A stretch of DNA of 64,000 nucleotides, taken from contig JACCGJ010014702.1 in the NCBI GenBank assembly GCA_013407085.1, positions 21,029 through 85,028 of the forward strand, given 5' to 3'. Below, piece by piece: positions 1 to 9,329 of the stretch. The notes beneath the pieces are model-generated. The model did not search any database and was not told the origin of the DNA. It saw only the letters and a list, made by a program, of their open reading frames with translations. Source of the DNA: Atriophallophorus winterbourni. Taxonomy: Eukaryota; Platyhelminthes; Trematoda; Plagiorchiida; Microphallidae. The position numbers and the translations under genes were made by a program. How positions within the stretch are numbered: position 1 is the first letter of the stretch; each line of letters opens with the position of its first letter.

Positions 1-795
1 CCAATCATGGAGTGAAGCGCCTACGCAGCAAGATTAAGTGAACAAAATTGCCAAAGTCTCGCATAAAAAGTTTAAGACCCCACGTGAATGCAACGGATGG
101 ATGACGTCTGTTTATGGAGCTAATTGTGTACATAATTTAAAAAAGTTTAACCGTCCCTAAATCAACATCGACGTCGCGCAAAATAAGGAGTAATGTCTTT
201 GAAACATTACAAATGCTCAAGCCGGTTTGACTTTAAACCGCGAAGTCGAGAGAATATCCAGAGTACATTGACTATTGACGTGCTTTATCCGTATCATGCA
301 TGAATTCTATAGCTTAAAAATTTAACTTGCAAGAAATATTTTTTAAGAACGAACACACAATAGAAATGAGTTAACTTTACAACCGATGAAGGAGTAAATG
401 CTTCTTAAATTTGTTTATTCACTGACAAACGGTAGTAGAAATGGGACACTTTAGCTACCTCTGAAATGATATTCTCATAATTACCGTTATTGAACACAAA
501 TAATGATCGAAAATCGTTTTTAAAATTGAACGCTCGATTTGTCTATCAGATAATTACAATCCCGTCATATATCAACTAACGTAAACGAAATATTTACACA
601 TTCAAAATATGAGCGCGTGTAGTTGCCGCGCTGCAATGAATAAAACCACAAATAAGAATAAAATGTTTTCAAATCAGCTCTCTTAGTTAAAAATACAGCT
701 GCTTATCTGAAAGTCGGAGAGATTCTCACGGACGCATTTGAATACTTTTTTGTTTTGTTGGGTGGAAACAGGATTTTTCTGATTTTCTAGATTGG
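1..795. other. no gene seen
   Basis: A+T-rich stretch without a convincing reading frame or recognisable repeat on either strand. It lies beyond the 3' end of the minus-strand family A retroelement. Confidence 0.5.
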
Positions 796-812
796 AAGTA
801 AGTTCAAGTTCA
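796..812 (-). repeat. (TTGAAC)n-like 3' tail of family A
   Basis: On the plus strand the motif TTCAAG is repeated and abuts the minus-strand 3' end of family A. CR1-like elements commonly end in a short tandem repeat rather than poly(A), which fits here. Confidence 0.5.
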
Positions 813-849
813 AGTTGCACAGGGCTGAAGGCGACTAAGAGCTAATCAG

Positions 850-2825
850 GCGTTCAGATTTCATTAGACGCATGCGCTTGATCATCCGGTACTTCGATAT
901 TCAGTATGTAGTTCGTACGATTCACACGTTCTTGTTTACGGATATATAGAAATTCCTCTTCTTCTGAACCCAAAGCAGATGGGATAAAATCTCGTTTAAG
1001 CTTCGTCACAGCAATAAAAATGGGTGACTTCTGCTGATAAGACAAGCCCTGAGAGTGGTGGAACACCACTATATCACTCCGGGATCAAGTTCATCCGTCT
1101 CAATAAATGCTGGTCCAGCGCGCTTTTGAATAGGTGTTCAGATGGTAGAGACAGGAGCCCTTTCGGCAGAGAGATTCAAGTGTTCACTACCCGCGTGGAT
1201 AGCGTGCTCGCATTACTCAGCTTCAGCCTTCTAGACTCCTGCAACTTTTAGGTCATGTCCACGAGTCCTCGACTCACCTACTAATCGGAAGTATCGGAGG
1301 AACTCATCTCCATATTGGCCGAGAAGAATACGACGTTTCACGAGCAGGTCAAATTTTCCCCTTCGAAGTTCTAGGCGGTAGAGTTTCAGATAGCTTCTAC
1401 TATCCTCGTACGCGATTTGGCGCTTTCCACGAACCATCTTAATGCACGTCCTTCGTAACCTCTCCAAAGAGTCGCATTCGCCTTTAGACTGAGAAAATGC
1501 AACAGCGGACGAACATACGCAGCGAAAATTGTCTGGAACATTTGTGGGGTTATGGTCGCAAATGAACGCCGAATCACCCAGTGCATCTTGGTAGCACTGC
1601 CTATTCTCCGACAAGTGTAAGCCTTCGACTTCAAGGAATCCATAACCAGAACCACTAAGTCTTTTTCGACCGTCACCGCTCTATTATGCCTACCTCACAG
1701 AAAATATTCACCACCAGTGTCATCGGTGTATATGCGCATGACCACTATCTTTTCCTCATTTAAAGGCAGTGACCAGTGATGTGTCCAGCTGACTAAGTCA
1801 TCAACTGCTTGTGGCCATCAAAGGAACTGACAGAGGCCCACAGTTTCAGATCATCCGCGAATAGAGGACAATCGATAGCTACCGCGTCCAGAATTTCATT
1901 CACGAAAATTTTGAATAACAAGGGGCCAAGGACAGATCCGTGCGGCACTCCAGAAGACAAAACTCCATTCACCTCTACACGGTTTGACCGCCATGAGATG
2001 AATGCCTCGATCCACTTAGGTAGGCAACCTTAAATACCCAAACCCACCAGCTTGACGAGCAATCAACAGTGGGGTAAGCGGTCGAACGCCTTACTGAATT
2101 CGATTAAAGTGACATCGATTGCTTACCAGAATCAGTCAAAGCACACCAACTTTCTCGCGCCAGGAGCAGGTTACGTTACGCATGAGCGATTTTTGGTGAA
2201 TCTATTTTGTTGTGGACACCAACGCCCACAACCCAAAAGAAAGTTCGCTATTTTCGTTTTGATCAATTTCTCTAAATTTTACCGATTACAGAAGTCAATA
2301 CTACCGGACTGTAATTAGCGGAACTACTTGGGTCCCCACTCTCAAACGTAGGTTTAATAATCCACTGTTCTCATTCTTGTTGCAACACTTCTGATTGTGC
2401 TGGTAAAACCAACGGATGAATACCGTCTGGTCCTGGCGCGGATTGTGTGTCTAACTGTTCTAACAGGGGTTTAACCGTCTCTACATCTACATGAAGAACA
2501 GATAGGACCTCACTGTTATTAGAGACAGAAGGTGGTTCACTGTCTACGAGACAGTACACGGAGGCATATTGCTTAGCCATGGCTTCAGCTTTCAAACCAT
2601 CCTCATAATATCTACCCATTACTATCTATCAAATTAGGAATATATGGCGACGCCTTTGTGCGGCAACGAACGTATGCGAATAGCCATTTTGGTGCACAAG
2701 TAGACTCGTCAACCAATCGCTGCTCGTACAACATACGTTTTCTGCGTTTTAATGCCATGTAAAGGTTTCTAGCTTACCGATCATTGTCTTAGTCAGTGGC
2801 GTTTTTCCGTAGCTCCTTGTCAAAT
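850..2825 (-). pseudogene. family A reverse transcriptase and C-terminal region (relic)
   Basis: Minus-strand frames show the linker (PKWLFAYVR, then AKQYASVY), the RT entry motif SAPGPDGIHP near 2430, a GS-VLGPLLF-type palm motif near 1945, and the FADD metal-binding box near 1855. The C-terminal region (LERLRRTCIKMVRG, about 1440) and a likely C-terminus ending at about 854 follow. The frame changes several times and contains stops. The role would have been target-primed reverse transcription; nothing suggests present function. Confidence 0.65.
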
Positions 2826-4488
2826 CAAAAAACCTCCAGAACCAGACGAGATAACTCCAAAGCTGCACAAAGCCTGTCATGCGCAGCTATCTGAACCTCT
2901 ATCTTGCATGTTTAATAATTTGCTCCAAGTTGGATTTGTGCCAAAAGACTGGAAACTAGGACAAATAATACCCGTTTACAAAAGTGGTTGCCGTTCTGAA
3001 GTTAGAAATACGGGCCATCGACCATGCTGTCTTTGGTATCAAAAGATTTTGAGCGAATAATAACCGCAAACATCGTTGGACATCTGGAAACGAACCAACT
3101 TTTTGCAGTTGCCCAACATGGATTTCGCAGAAATCGCTCTTGTCTAACAAATTTTCTGACAAGCTTAGACGATTGGACGTAGGTTGTAGATGCGGAGGGG
3201 GCTGTATTTATGCGTACTACCTGGACATTTCTAAGGCGCTCAACAGAGTTGATCACAATTTACTCTTGAACGAGCTAAACAAACACGGTGTTGTTGGATG
3301 ACTATACGAATTAATAAGGGATTATCTGAGAAACAAACACATCCGAGTTCGTGTGGACGGCCTATTATCGAAGAACATCGATGTCACTATCTTAGTTCCA
3401 CAAGGCTCAGTGCTTGGACCAATACTGTTTCTAGTCTATATGAACGATATACCAATACCAAATGATAGTAAGATGGTTTTGTTTGCTGATAATATAAACG
3501 TATGGTGGCAAATCAGAAATGCTAACGATTGTATTTTGCTGCAAAACGATTTGAGTGATTTGTTCAACTGGTCATCCGGAAAAAATAACCTGTCATTGAA
3601 TATGCAAAATAAATAAGTAAATATATAAATAAATAATAAATATTTTATTCTTGGAATTCCAAATGTCAAAGATCATTCAGATAGGTCGTGACCTTTGATT
3701 TTCCCATTGATACAAGTTCGGCGACATAAACCTGGAGTAAACCGGAGCAGGAAAGGACCTCGGTGTCTGAGTTTGCGGTAGTTTGAAAAATGGTCTACAA
3801 TGCGAAACCGTTTACAAAAGCGCGTTTCGGTTGCTCAGCATGCTACAGCGGATGTTTGGACGTTTTTCATCGCGGTGTTTTCCTCTCATGATGAATACAT
3901 ATATACACCCGGTTCTAGACTATGCCGCACAAGCTGGACACCATGGCTCCAAAACGACATCTTACTTCTGGATCGCATATATCAGAGAGCTTCTAAGCTG
4001 GTCATTGTACTCGAAAATACGCTATTCGCGGGGCGACTCAGACGACTGGACCTAAGGACACTTACACAAAGAAGAATGCGAGGTTATCTCGTCCTCGCAT
4101 ACAAAATGCATAATACTGTTTCCCACCCCCTGGACATATTATTCCACATTGGAACTCCCAGCAACAGGCGTGGCCATGGTTGCAAGTTGGAAACACCACA
4201 TTCCAAACGGAACTGCTGCAGATATTTCTATTCGGTACGTGTGTGCTTTGTTTGGAATTCCCTACCTTCCGATTTGGTAAGCTTCAACAGTTTATTTATA
4301 TTCATATCAAAACTTGGCGATTATATGAGAGCTAATCCGATTTTTACCCCAAACTAGTAATTTACTATCATCGTCCCATTGATTTTGATTTGATTCATAC
4401 ATATATATGCATTTGTACCTATATTTCTACTACGTGGTTATTGTAAAGTTAATTTCTTTTTGAACCATAAATCTTGGATCTTGAATCT
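2826..4488 (+). mobile_element. 5'-truncated family B (CR1-like) copy inside family A
   Basis: Starts abruptly within the RT domain (PEPDEITPKLHKACHAQLS) and runs to a degenerate CTTGAAT-type tail at about 4470-4488. The order of motifs (LKDWKLG-type, VPQGSVLGPILF, YMNDI, FADN, C-terminal PLDILFH and RRYFYSVR) matches the 15.5-19.3 kb element closely. The second catalytic aspartate of the FADD box is Asn here (FADN, about 3484-3495). An AAAT-rich expansion at about 3606-3648 breaks the frame after NLSLNMQ. It lies opposite in strand to its host element. Confidence 0.75.
3606..3648. repeat. AAAT-type microsatellite inside RT relic
   Basis: Imperfect run of AAAT/AAATA units replacing the segment that in the 15.5-19.3 kb copy encodes the residues after NLPLNMQ. 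Probably a local expansion in already dead sequence. Confidence 0.6.
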
Positions 4489-4905
4489 TAATTGGGGACC
4501 TTGCGCCTCACGACGACGTGTGGACTACGGAACAACCACCTCAATAACAGTCCAAATATTATAACGAATCACCAGCCAACAATTTCAACATAATCTGATT
4601 GATCGAAAGACCAATCAAGAGATGAAGCAACATCCCTTATCCTACCCGCGTCTGCCTCCGAAAAATTCCTTCTGGGAATTGGATCTGGTACCCAGCCATT
4701 GTTGCGTTTCCAAATAAAACTTAAGGTGGCATGATAACTACAGCCTAATGGAGCTTCAGTCCGGAGATGAGTAATATCGGGCTGCCTGGGAGTGAATACC
4801 AAGTCAAAAAATGACTCACACTCAGTAGGGCCTACTCAGGTCGGATAGGAAACATGCTGCACGAGGCCCACATCAACCACAGCGTCCAATAAGTCCTGCT
4901 CGAAT
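4489..4905 (-). pseudogene. family A endonuclease, C-terminal half (relic)
   Basis: Minus-strand reading FEQDLLDAVVDVGLVQHV, then SFFDLVFTPRQPDITHL and further on CSYHATLSFIW, matches the second half of an apurinic-type (APE) endonuclease domain, where family B has LDLILTSDP and SDHVVLEF. It contains a stop near 4850. It continues the fragment at 5650-6067 across the intervening insertion. Confidence 0.6.
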
Positions 4906-5650
4906 GACCCAAAAACGTCCTCTAGCGAAGCTGCATTGTGAGATTATCTACAAGCGTGCTTCGAAGCTTCTAGGTATGCTGCAACGGATCTTCAAAACCT
5001 TCTCGCCTGGAACTTTGCCCACCATCATGAACGCCTATATAATTCCAACCATGGAACATGCATCACAAGCTTGGACTCCGTGGTTGAAAAAGGATATAAT
5101 ATTGCTTGACAAAATATACCATCGCGCAACCAAACTCGTTAGAGGTTTCCGTGAACTAGCGTACGAGGAACGATTGAAAAAACTGAGGCTCCCCACTCCC
5201 CTCCAAAGAAGCCTTCGAAGCGATGTGATGCTGACATATAAAATATTGAATACCCCACATCATCCCTTAAAACATTTATTCGAATACCGTGATTCACGTC
5301 ATACACGCAGCCACTCAGCGACACTGCAAATTCCCCACTCCCGTATCAGCTGTCGCCGATATTTTTATTGTGTACGTGTCTGTTTTCTTTAGAATTCCCT
5401 ACCCGAAACTCTTGTCATCTCTCCCAGCATCGGAACGTTTATTCGAAATTTGGATACTTATTTGTTGCATAACGATTTGACGACACCTGCGTATTGACTC
5501 ATGGTAACTATACAACTTGACTATACTTGACATTACATGTTTATTTTATACCTACTTCCTGAATGTATATTTACTATGATATGGTAATTGTGAAGCCATG
5601 TGCTTTTTGTGACCATAAATTTTTGAATCTTGAATCTTGAATCTTGAATA
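4906..5650 (+). mobile_element. 5'-truncated family B copy inside family A endonuclease
   Basis: Only the C-terminal part of the RT protein is present, in one open stretch of about 160 codons (YKRASKLLGMLQRIF, EHASQAWTPWLKKDI, RRYFYCVRVCF). The 3' end is a run of TTGAATC units at about 5622-5650, the mirror image of the tail at 15,483-15,510. It interrupts the minus-strand endonuclease right after the GDFNAHSI codons. No clear target-site duplication was seen. Confidence 0.75.
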
Positions 5651-6067
5651 CTATGAGCATTGAAATCCCCAATAATAATGCAATTTGAGGATCTACCATA
5701 TTGAAATATCTGTGATATCAGAGTATCTGCCTGAGTATTGGGAGAACGATAAACGATACCCATCGTGGCAAATGAAGCTGCAATCCTTATACGGCACCAT
5801 AAACTAACAGCCATATCGCATTCTGCTGGAAGCGAGCCAACACTGCGACGGATATATGTTGTTGGAAGTATAAGGTAACCATACCATCGATTCTAGCGTT
5901 TGTTCGATCTAAGCGAAAGAGTCTATATCCAGGTAGGGCCAGCTTAGGATCATCCTGCTTAGGTAAGAGCCAGGTTTCTGTCACCGAAATGATCGCTGGA
6001 GGGTCCTGTTCAATCCGATCAGAGAGTTTATTCACTTTGTTTCTCTAGCTCACCGCATTAAAATATA
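5650..6067 (-). pseudogene. family A endonuclease, N-terminal half (relic)
   Basis: Minus-strand reading starts at KMIYFNAVS (the usual Asn-containing entry motif), then NKLSDRIEQDPPAIISVTETWL with the catalytic Glu, GIVYRSPN, and IIIGDFNA. These are the ordered motifs of the APE-type endonuclease of non-LTR elements. Stops and a frame change near 5800 show it is inactive. Confidence 0.7.
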
Positions 6068-6751
6068 TCATTTTCGAAAATCCAGATCCATCCGAATTCC
6101 TATCGTCAGAGGTTCCAAACGAACTTTTTGCGACATCCTCACAACCCGAAAATCCACAATGTGCGAGTTAGTTTCACCTGCGGCTCTGTGCTCGCTAATT
6201 TTCTGAGTAGCCTTTCGTATTTTTCCACGATCTTACAGAGAGAGAGGAGTCGAAATTCACTGCCCTTTAACCTGCAACCCCTACTTAGCAGTAAGATCAC
6301 TTGCGTAGCGGAGTCTAACACAATCTTTAACGGTCTGGGGCGATCAAATGCCGCTGGCCTAGACGAAACGCTGTGCGTACCGGTACACCCTTTTCACCTT
6401 CGTCAAAAGGTGTCAAAAGCAGAATTTAAGAATCGCGTTCCTGTTTAATCCTGTCTATCGCCAAAGCACCTTTTTTCTGCTGTTCTCTTCATTAGCACAG
6501 TCAGAGGCCATCTAATCAGGAAATAATACAATAATATGCGTGAACAATGTATGATGTATGTACGAGGCAAAGTGCAACAAACTCATAGACTGCATATGGG
6601 CTATGTTAAGCTCAGGTTGTCCAGGCCTAGACAGATATGAGAAGTAAAATGGAACAATACGTTTTTCATTCGACAATGTGTGAAAATATTGTAGGCAATT
6701 TACCATCTAATTTCCTCTTAAATCTTAACACGTTGTGGTGGTTTACTAAAC

Positions 6752-6764
6752 CATCTGGGAGCTT
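6752..6764 (+). repeat. left copy of 13-bp target-site duplication
   Basis: CATCTGGGAGCTT here is identical to 8238-8250. The two copies bound the whole hammerhead-repeat array, and the family C coding sequence is continuous when the array and one copy are ignored. This is the signature of an insertion made through a staggered cut. Confidence 0.85.
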
Positions 6765-6798
6765 CGAGGTAGAATATCATTCCGAAACGCTAAAATCT

Positions 6799-6859
6799 CA
6801 CCGGAAGCACAGGACCGGTTTCGAGGTTTTTGCCTCTCATCAGCAATGCGTATCCGCTG
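6799..6859 (-). ncRNA. hammerhead ribozyme motif, unit 1
   Basis: Minus strand: core box CUGAUGAG, stem II GAGG/CCUC with loop CAAAAA, then GAAACCGGUC with predicted cleavage after GUC (between 6813 and 6812). Stem I would be GCAUUG with CUGUGC (one U-U mismatch here), then an internal loop and a CGG/CCG outer part. Helix III is only the self-complementary ACCGGU, so activity probably needs a dimer or tandem transcript, as proposed for PLE hammerheads. Confidence 0.75.
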
Positions 6860-6930
6860 GACTCTTCACGTCTCGAACTGGTATTTGTGTAGACGAATGG
6901 TGCAATGCGAACTGAAGTTCTCGTCTACTT

Positions 6931-7160
6931 ATATATATATATATATATGGGTATGAAAACACAAGCCTGATCCAGGCAAAGTGCCGCACAGTCAGAGACT
7001 GCACGTGGGCGATATTACTGTCAGGTTGCCAAAGCCTAGACAGATATGAGAAATAGAGAATAAAGATAGAGGTGAGACTCCAGCGTGTTTCAGCATGCAG
7101 CTCACTACTAGTGGCCAATCAATTTAGCACGGTGTTAGCCGCACAGCACAGAAGTACTTG
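6931..7160 (-). mobile_element. family C 3'-end fragment nested in the array
   Basis: About 229 bp. Its 6946-7070 part resembles 6531-6660, the 3' region of family C (shared CCTAGACAGATATGAGAA and GGCAAAGTGC motifs). It ends in an AT dinucleotide run at about 6929-6949. Leaving it out restores the 257-bp spacing between the hammerheads at 6799 and 7285 (486 minus 229). It is therefore a later, severely 5'-truncated insertion. Confidence 0.65.
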
Positions 7161-7284
7161 CTACTTTACAAGTAGCTGAAGGGACTAAACTAAGCCCCAA
7201 CTGATCGAAGGGCGTATTGCCGCGAGGGTTATTACAACCCCAGGATAGTTTGAAGTAGAATACCATTCCGAAACGCTAAAATCT

Positions 7285-7345
7285 CAAGGGAAGCACAGGA
7301 CCTGTTTCGAGGTTTTTGCCTCTTATCAGCTATGCGTATTCGCTG
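7285..7345 (-). ncRNA. hammerhead ribozyme motif, unit 2 (damaged)
   Basis: Same layout as the neighbouring units, but the core reads CUGAUAAG instead of CUGAUGAG and helix III reads GAAACAGGUC, which is no longer self-complementary. Stem II (GAGG/CCUC) is kept. Likely inactive. Confidence 0.6.
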
Positions 7346-7541
7346 GACTCTTCGCGTTTCGAACTAGTATTTGTGTAGACGGATGGTGTAATGCGAACTA
7401 AAGTTCGCGTCTACTCGCTACTTTATAAGTAGCTGAAGGGACTAAACTAAGCCCTAACTGATCGAACGGCGTATTGTCGCGAGGGTTATTACAACCCCAG
7501 GATAGTTCGAAGTAGAATACCATTCCGAAACGCTAAAATCT

Positions 7542-7602
7542 CACCGGAAGCACAAGACCGGTTTCGAGGTTTTTGCCTCTCATCAGCTATGCGTATCCGC
7601 TG
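7542..7602 (-). ncRNA. hammerhead ribozyme motif, unit 3
   Basis: Core CUGAUGAG, stem II GAGG/CCUC and GAAACCGGUC are all present. One base after the cleavage site differs (CUUGUGC rather than CCUGUGC), giving a G-U pair at the base of stem I. Lies 257 bp from unit 2. Confidence 0.75.
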
Positions 7603-7797
7603 GACTCTTCGCGTTCCGAACTAGTATTTGTGTAGACGGATGGCGTAATGTGAACTGAAGTTCTTGTCTACTCGCTACTTTATAAGTAGCTGAAGGGACT
7701 AAACTAAGCCCCAACTGATCCAACGGCGTATTGCCGCGAGGGTTATTACAACCCCAGGATAGTCGAAGTAGAATACCATTACGAAACGCTAAAATCT

Positions 7798-7858
7798 CAC
7801 CGGAAGCACAGGACCGGTTTCGAGGTTTTTGCCTCTCATCAGCTATGCGTATCCGCTG
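7798..7858 (-). ncRNA. hammerhead ribozyme motif, unit 4 (complete)
   Basis: All conserved core positions are present. Stem I GCAUAG pairs with CUGUGC over 6 bp (one G-U), followed by an internal loop and an outer helix. Stem II is GAGG/CCUC. The cleavage triplet is GUC inside the palindromic ACCGGU helix III. Lies 256 bp from unit 3. Confidence 0.8.
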
Positions 7859-8023
7859 GACTCTTCGCGTTTCGAACTAGTATTTGTGTAGACGGATGGT
7901 GCAATGCGATCAGTGGGGCTAAGTTAGTCCCTTCAGCTACTTATAAAGTAGCGAGTAGACGCGAACTTCAGTTCGCATTGCGCAATCCGTCTACACAAAT
8001 ACTAGTTCGAAACGCGAAGAGTC

Positions 8024-8084
8024 CAGCGGATACGCATAGCTGATGAGAGGCAAAAACCTCGAAACCGGTCCTGTGCTTCCGGTG
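8024..8084 (+). ncRNA. hammerhead ribozyme motif, inverted unit (complete)
   Basis: Plus-strand copy in the inverted part: GCAUAG before the CUGAUGAG core, stem II GAGG/CAAAAA/CCUC, GAAACCGGUC with cleavage predicted after 8070, then CUGUGC closing stem I. As complete as unit 4. Confidence 0.8.
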
Positions 8085-8237
8085 AGATTTTAGCGTTTCG
8101 GAATGGTATTCTACTTTGAACTATCCTGGGGTTGTAATAACCCTCGCGGCAATACGCCGTTCGATCAGTTGGGGCTTAGTTTAGTCCCTTCAGCTACTTA
8201 TAAAGTAGCGGGTAGACGAGAACTCCAGTTCGCATTG

Positions 8238-8250
8238 CATCTGGGAGCTT
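8238..8250 (+). repeat. right copy of 13-bp target-site duplication
   Basis: CATCTGGGAGCTT, identical to 6752-6764. Family C coding sequence resumes immediately to its right. Confidence 0.85.
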
Positions 8251-8599
8251 ATTCCACTAGTTGATCACAAGGTTGCTGAAAAAGTGCTCACTTACTAACA
8301 ACCTGAGTCTACTCGTAAGAGGTTTCATAGAATAACCTCTTGTATATTTTTTAGAGGGAAGTTTAAGTAATTCGGTAATATTATCATTCGTGAGAAACTT
8401 TAGAACCTTAAAGGATTCTATTAGGTTGCCTCACAGCCACCGTCCCTTTAGTGAAAACAGATCATGGTCATTGAGTCTTTCCTCGTAGGTTTCACCGGTT
8501 TGACCCTCAACTATCCTAGTCGCAAGGCGCTCGACCCTTTCGAGACATGCGATATCGTTTTTCTGGAACAGGATTCAACACAGTATTCCAAGTGATGTC

Positions 8600-9001
8600 G
8601 CACGACTATCTTATATAGGGAGTGAAGATAGGTTTTTGGCATGCCAACTCTGAGCGCAGTCTGAACAATTCTCTGCGAGCCTTGATTGTTGATTCGTCAC
8701 ATTCGTCCACATTATGGTGGCTTCAAAACGATTGCTGATTGTAAGGCTATCTATATTTGCTGGCGGTTGAAGAATAGCCAAATGTATACCGTCTGGGCCA
8801 GCCGACATAATTTTATCCAGCTGCGACAGAACTGTGGTGAGCATTTCCATGCTCAACCTGAACAGAGATAAAAAGAGGTGCGCTGCACTCATAAGTTTCT
8901 AAACGGTCACCTGAATCACGCCGATAAACACTGCAGAACAATGTATGCAATGCATCAGCTTTTCCCTGTGCATTCAAAGTCGAGTTGCCATCATCCAGCA
9001 T
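8600..9001 (-). pseudogene. family C linker and RT start (relic)
   Basis: Minus-strand MLDDGNSTLNAQGKADALH and MLTTVLSQLDKIMSAGPDGIH are the typical segments just before the RT domain of CR1-like elements. A frame change separates them, and the palm with the FADD box is missing. The C-terminal region follows directly at about 8620. Confidence 0.6.
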
Positions 9002-9329
9002 TACCGTAACTATATCTTCTCTTCAAGATCGAATGGATTGTACATATACATAAAAAGCTTTCACGTTCATCTTTTATTTTTTTAGTGAATCTGTATTCGA
9101 AGTCCATTTTAGCTTTACGTTGCAGGGCAACAGATTAATTTCTGGTCTGTATGTATTGCAGTTTAGTTCTGTGAATTCTAGAGAATCTGTAAGCCCTCCA
9201 GCTACGGTCACGCCATCAAATAGATTGCAAATATATGCAATCCACCAGATGGGGTTTCCTCGCGTTCTCACTGGTTGTAGAGTAGCAAAAATTCTAGTAA
9301 TTGTAACAGGTGCCCTCTTATAATATTCT

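Larger units (their letters stand above)
796..6330 (-). mobile_element. CR1-like non-LTR retrotransposon (family A), interrupted
   Basis: Read on the minus strand, decayed parts of one element follow in order: a possible ORF1 piece (about 6321-6139), endonuclease N-terminal half (6067-5650), endonuclease C-terminal half (4905-4489), linker (about 2825-2400), reverse transcriptase with an FADD catalytic box (near 1855), C-terminal region (about 1680-850), and a short (TTGAAC)n-like 3' tail at 796-812. The breaks at 5650/4905 and 4489/2825 coincide with two plus-strand family B insertions. The coding pieces on either side join without obvious loss (GDFNAHSI on one side, FEQDLLDAV on the other). 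All frames carry stops, so this is a dead copy. Treating the parts as one element is inference from their order and strand. Confidence 0.7.
6765..8237. mobile_element. hammerhead-ribozyme tandem/inverted array (retrozyme-like)
   Basis: Units of 256-257 bp recur in direct orientation (unit landmark GAAGTAGAA at 7252, 7509, 7765; an earlier unit begins at about 6766). They are followed by an inverted portion (7911-8237). Every unit carries a hammerhead motif; in the direct units it lies on the minus strand. The array is flanked by a perfect 13-bp direct repeat, so it appears to have integrated as a block. A family C 3'-end fragment of about 229 bp is nested in the first unit. Animal retrozymes and PLE-associated hammerhead repeats are known as tandem units of a few hundred bp with type I hammerheads and very short helix III; assignment to that class is inference. 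No protein is encoded. Confidence 0.8.
7640..8237. repeat. large inverted repeat within the hammerhead array
   Basis: The left arm (up to 7909, ending CAATGCGA) is matched by an inverted right arm (from 7973, starting TCGCATTG, to about 8237) with few differences. The roughly 63-bp centre is itself part of a unit. Transcripts could fold into a long hairpin. The arrangement is head-to-head joining of units. Confidence 0.8.

Noticed and set aside
1024..2318. plus-strand frames opposite family A RT
   Set aside because: Their opposite strand carries the ordered RT motifs including FADD; the plus-strand frames show no motif.
6765..8237. CRISPR-like array
   Set aside because: Units are 257 bp, contiguous and similar throughout, with no short repeat/spacer pattern, in a eukaryotic context.
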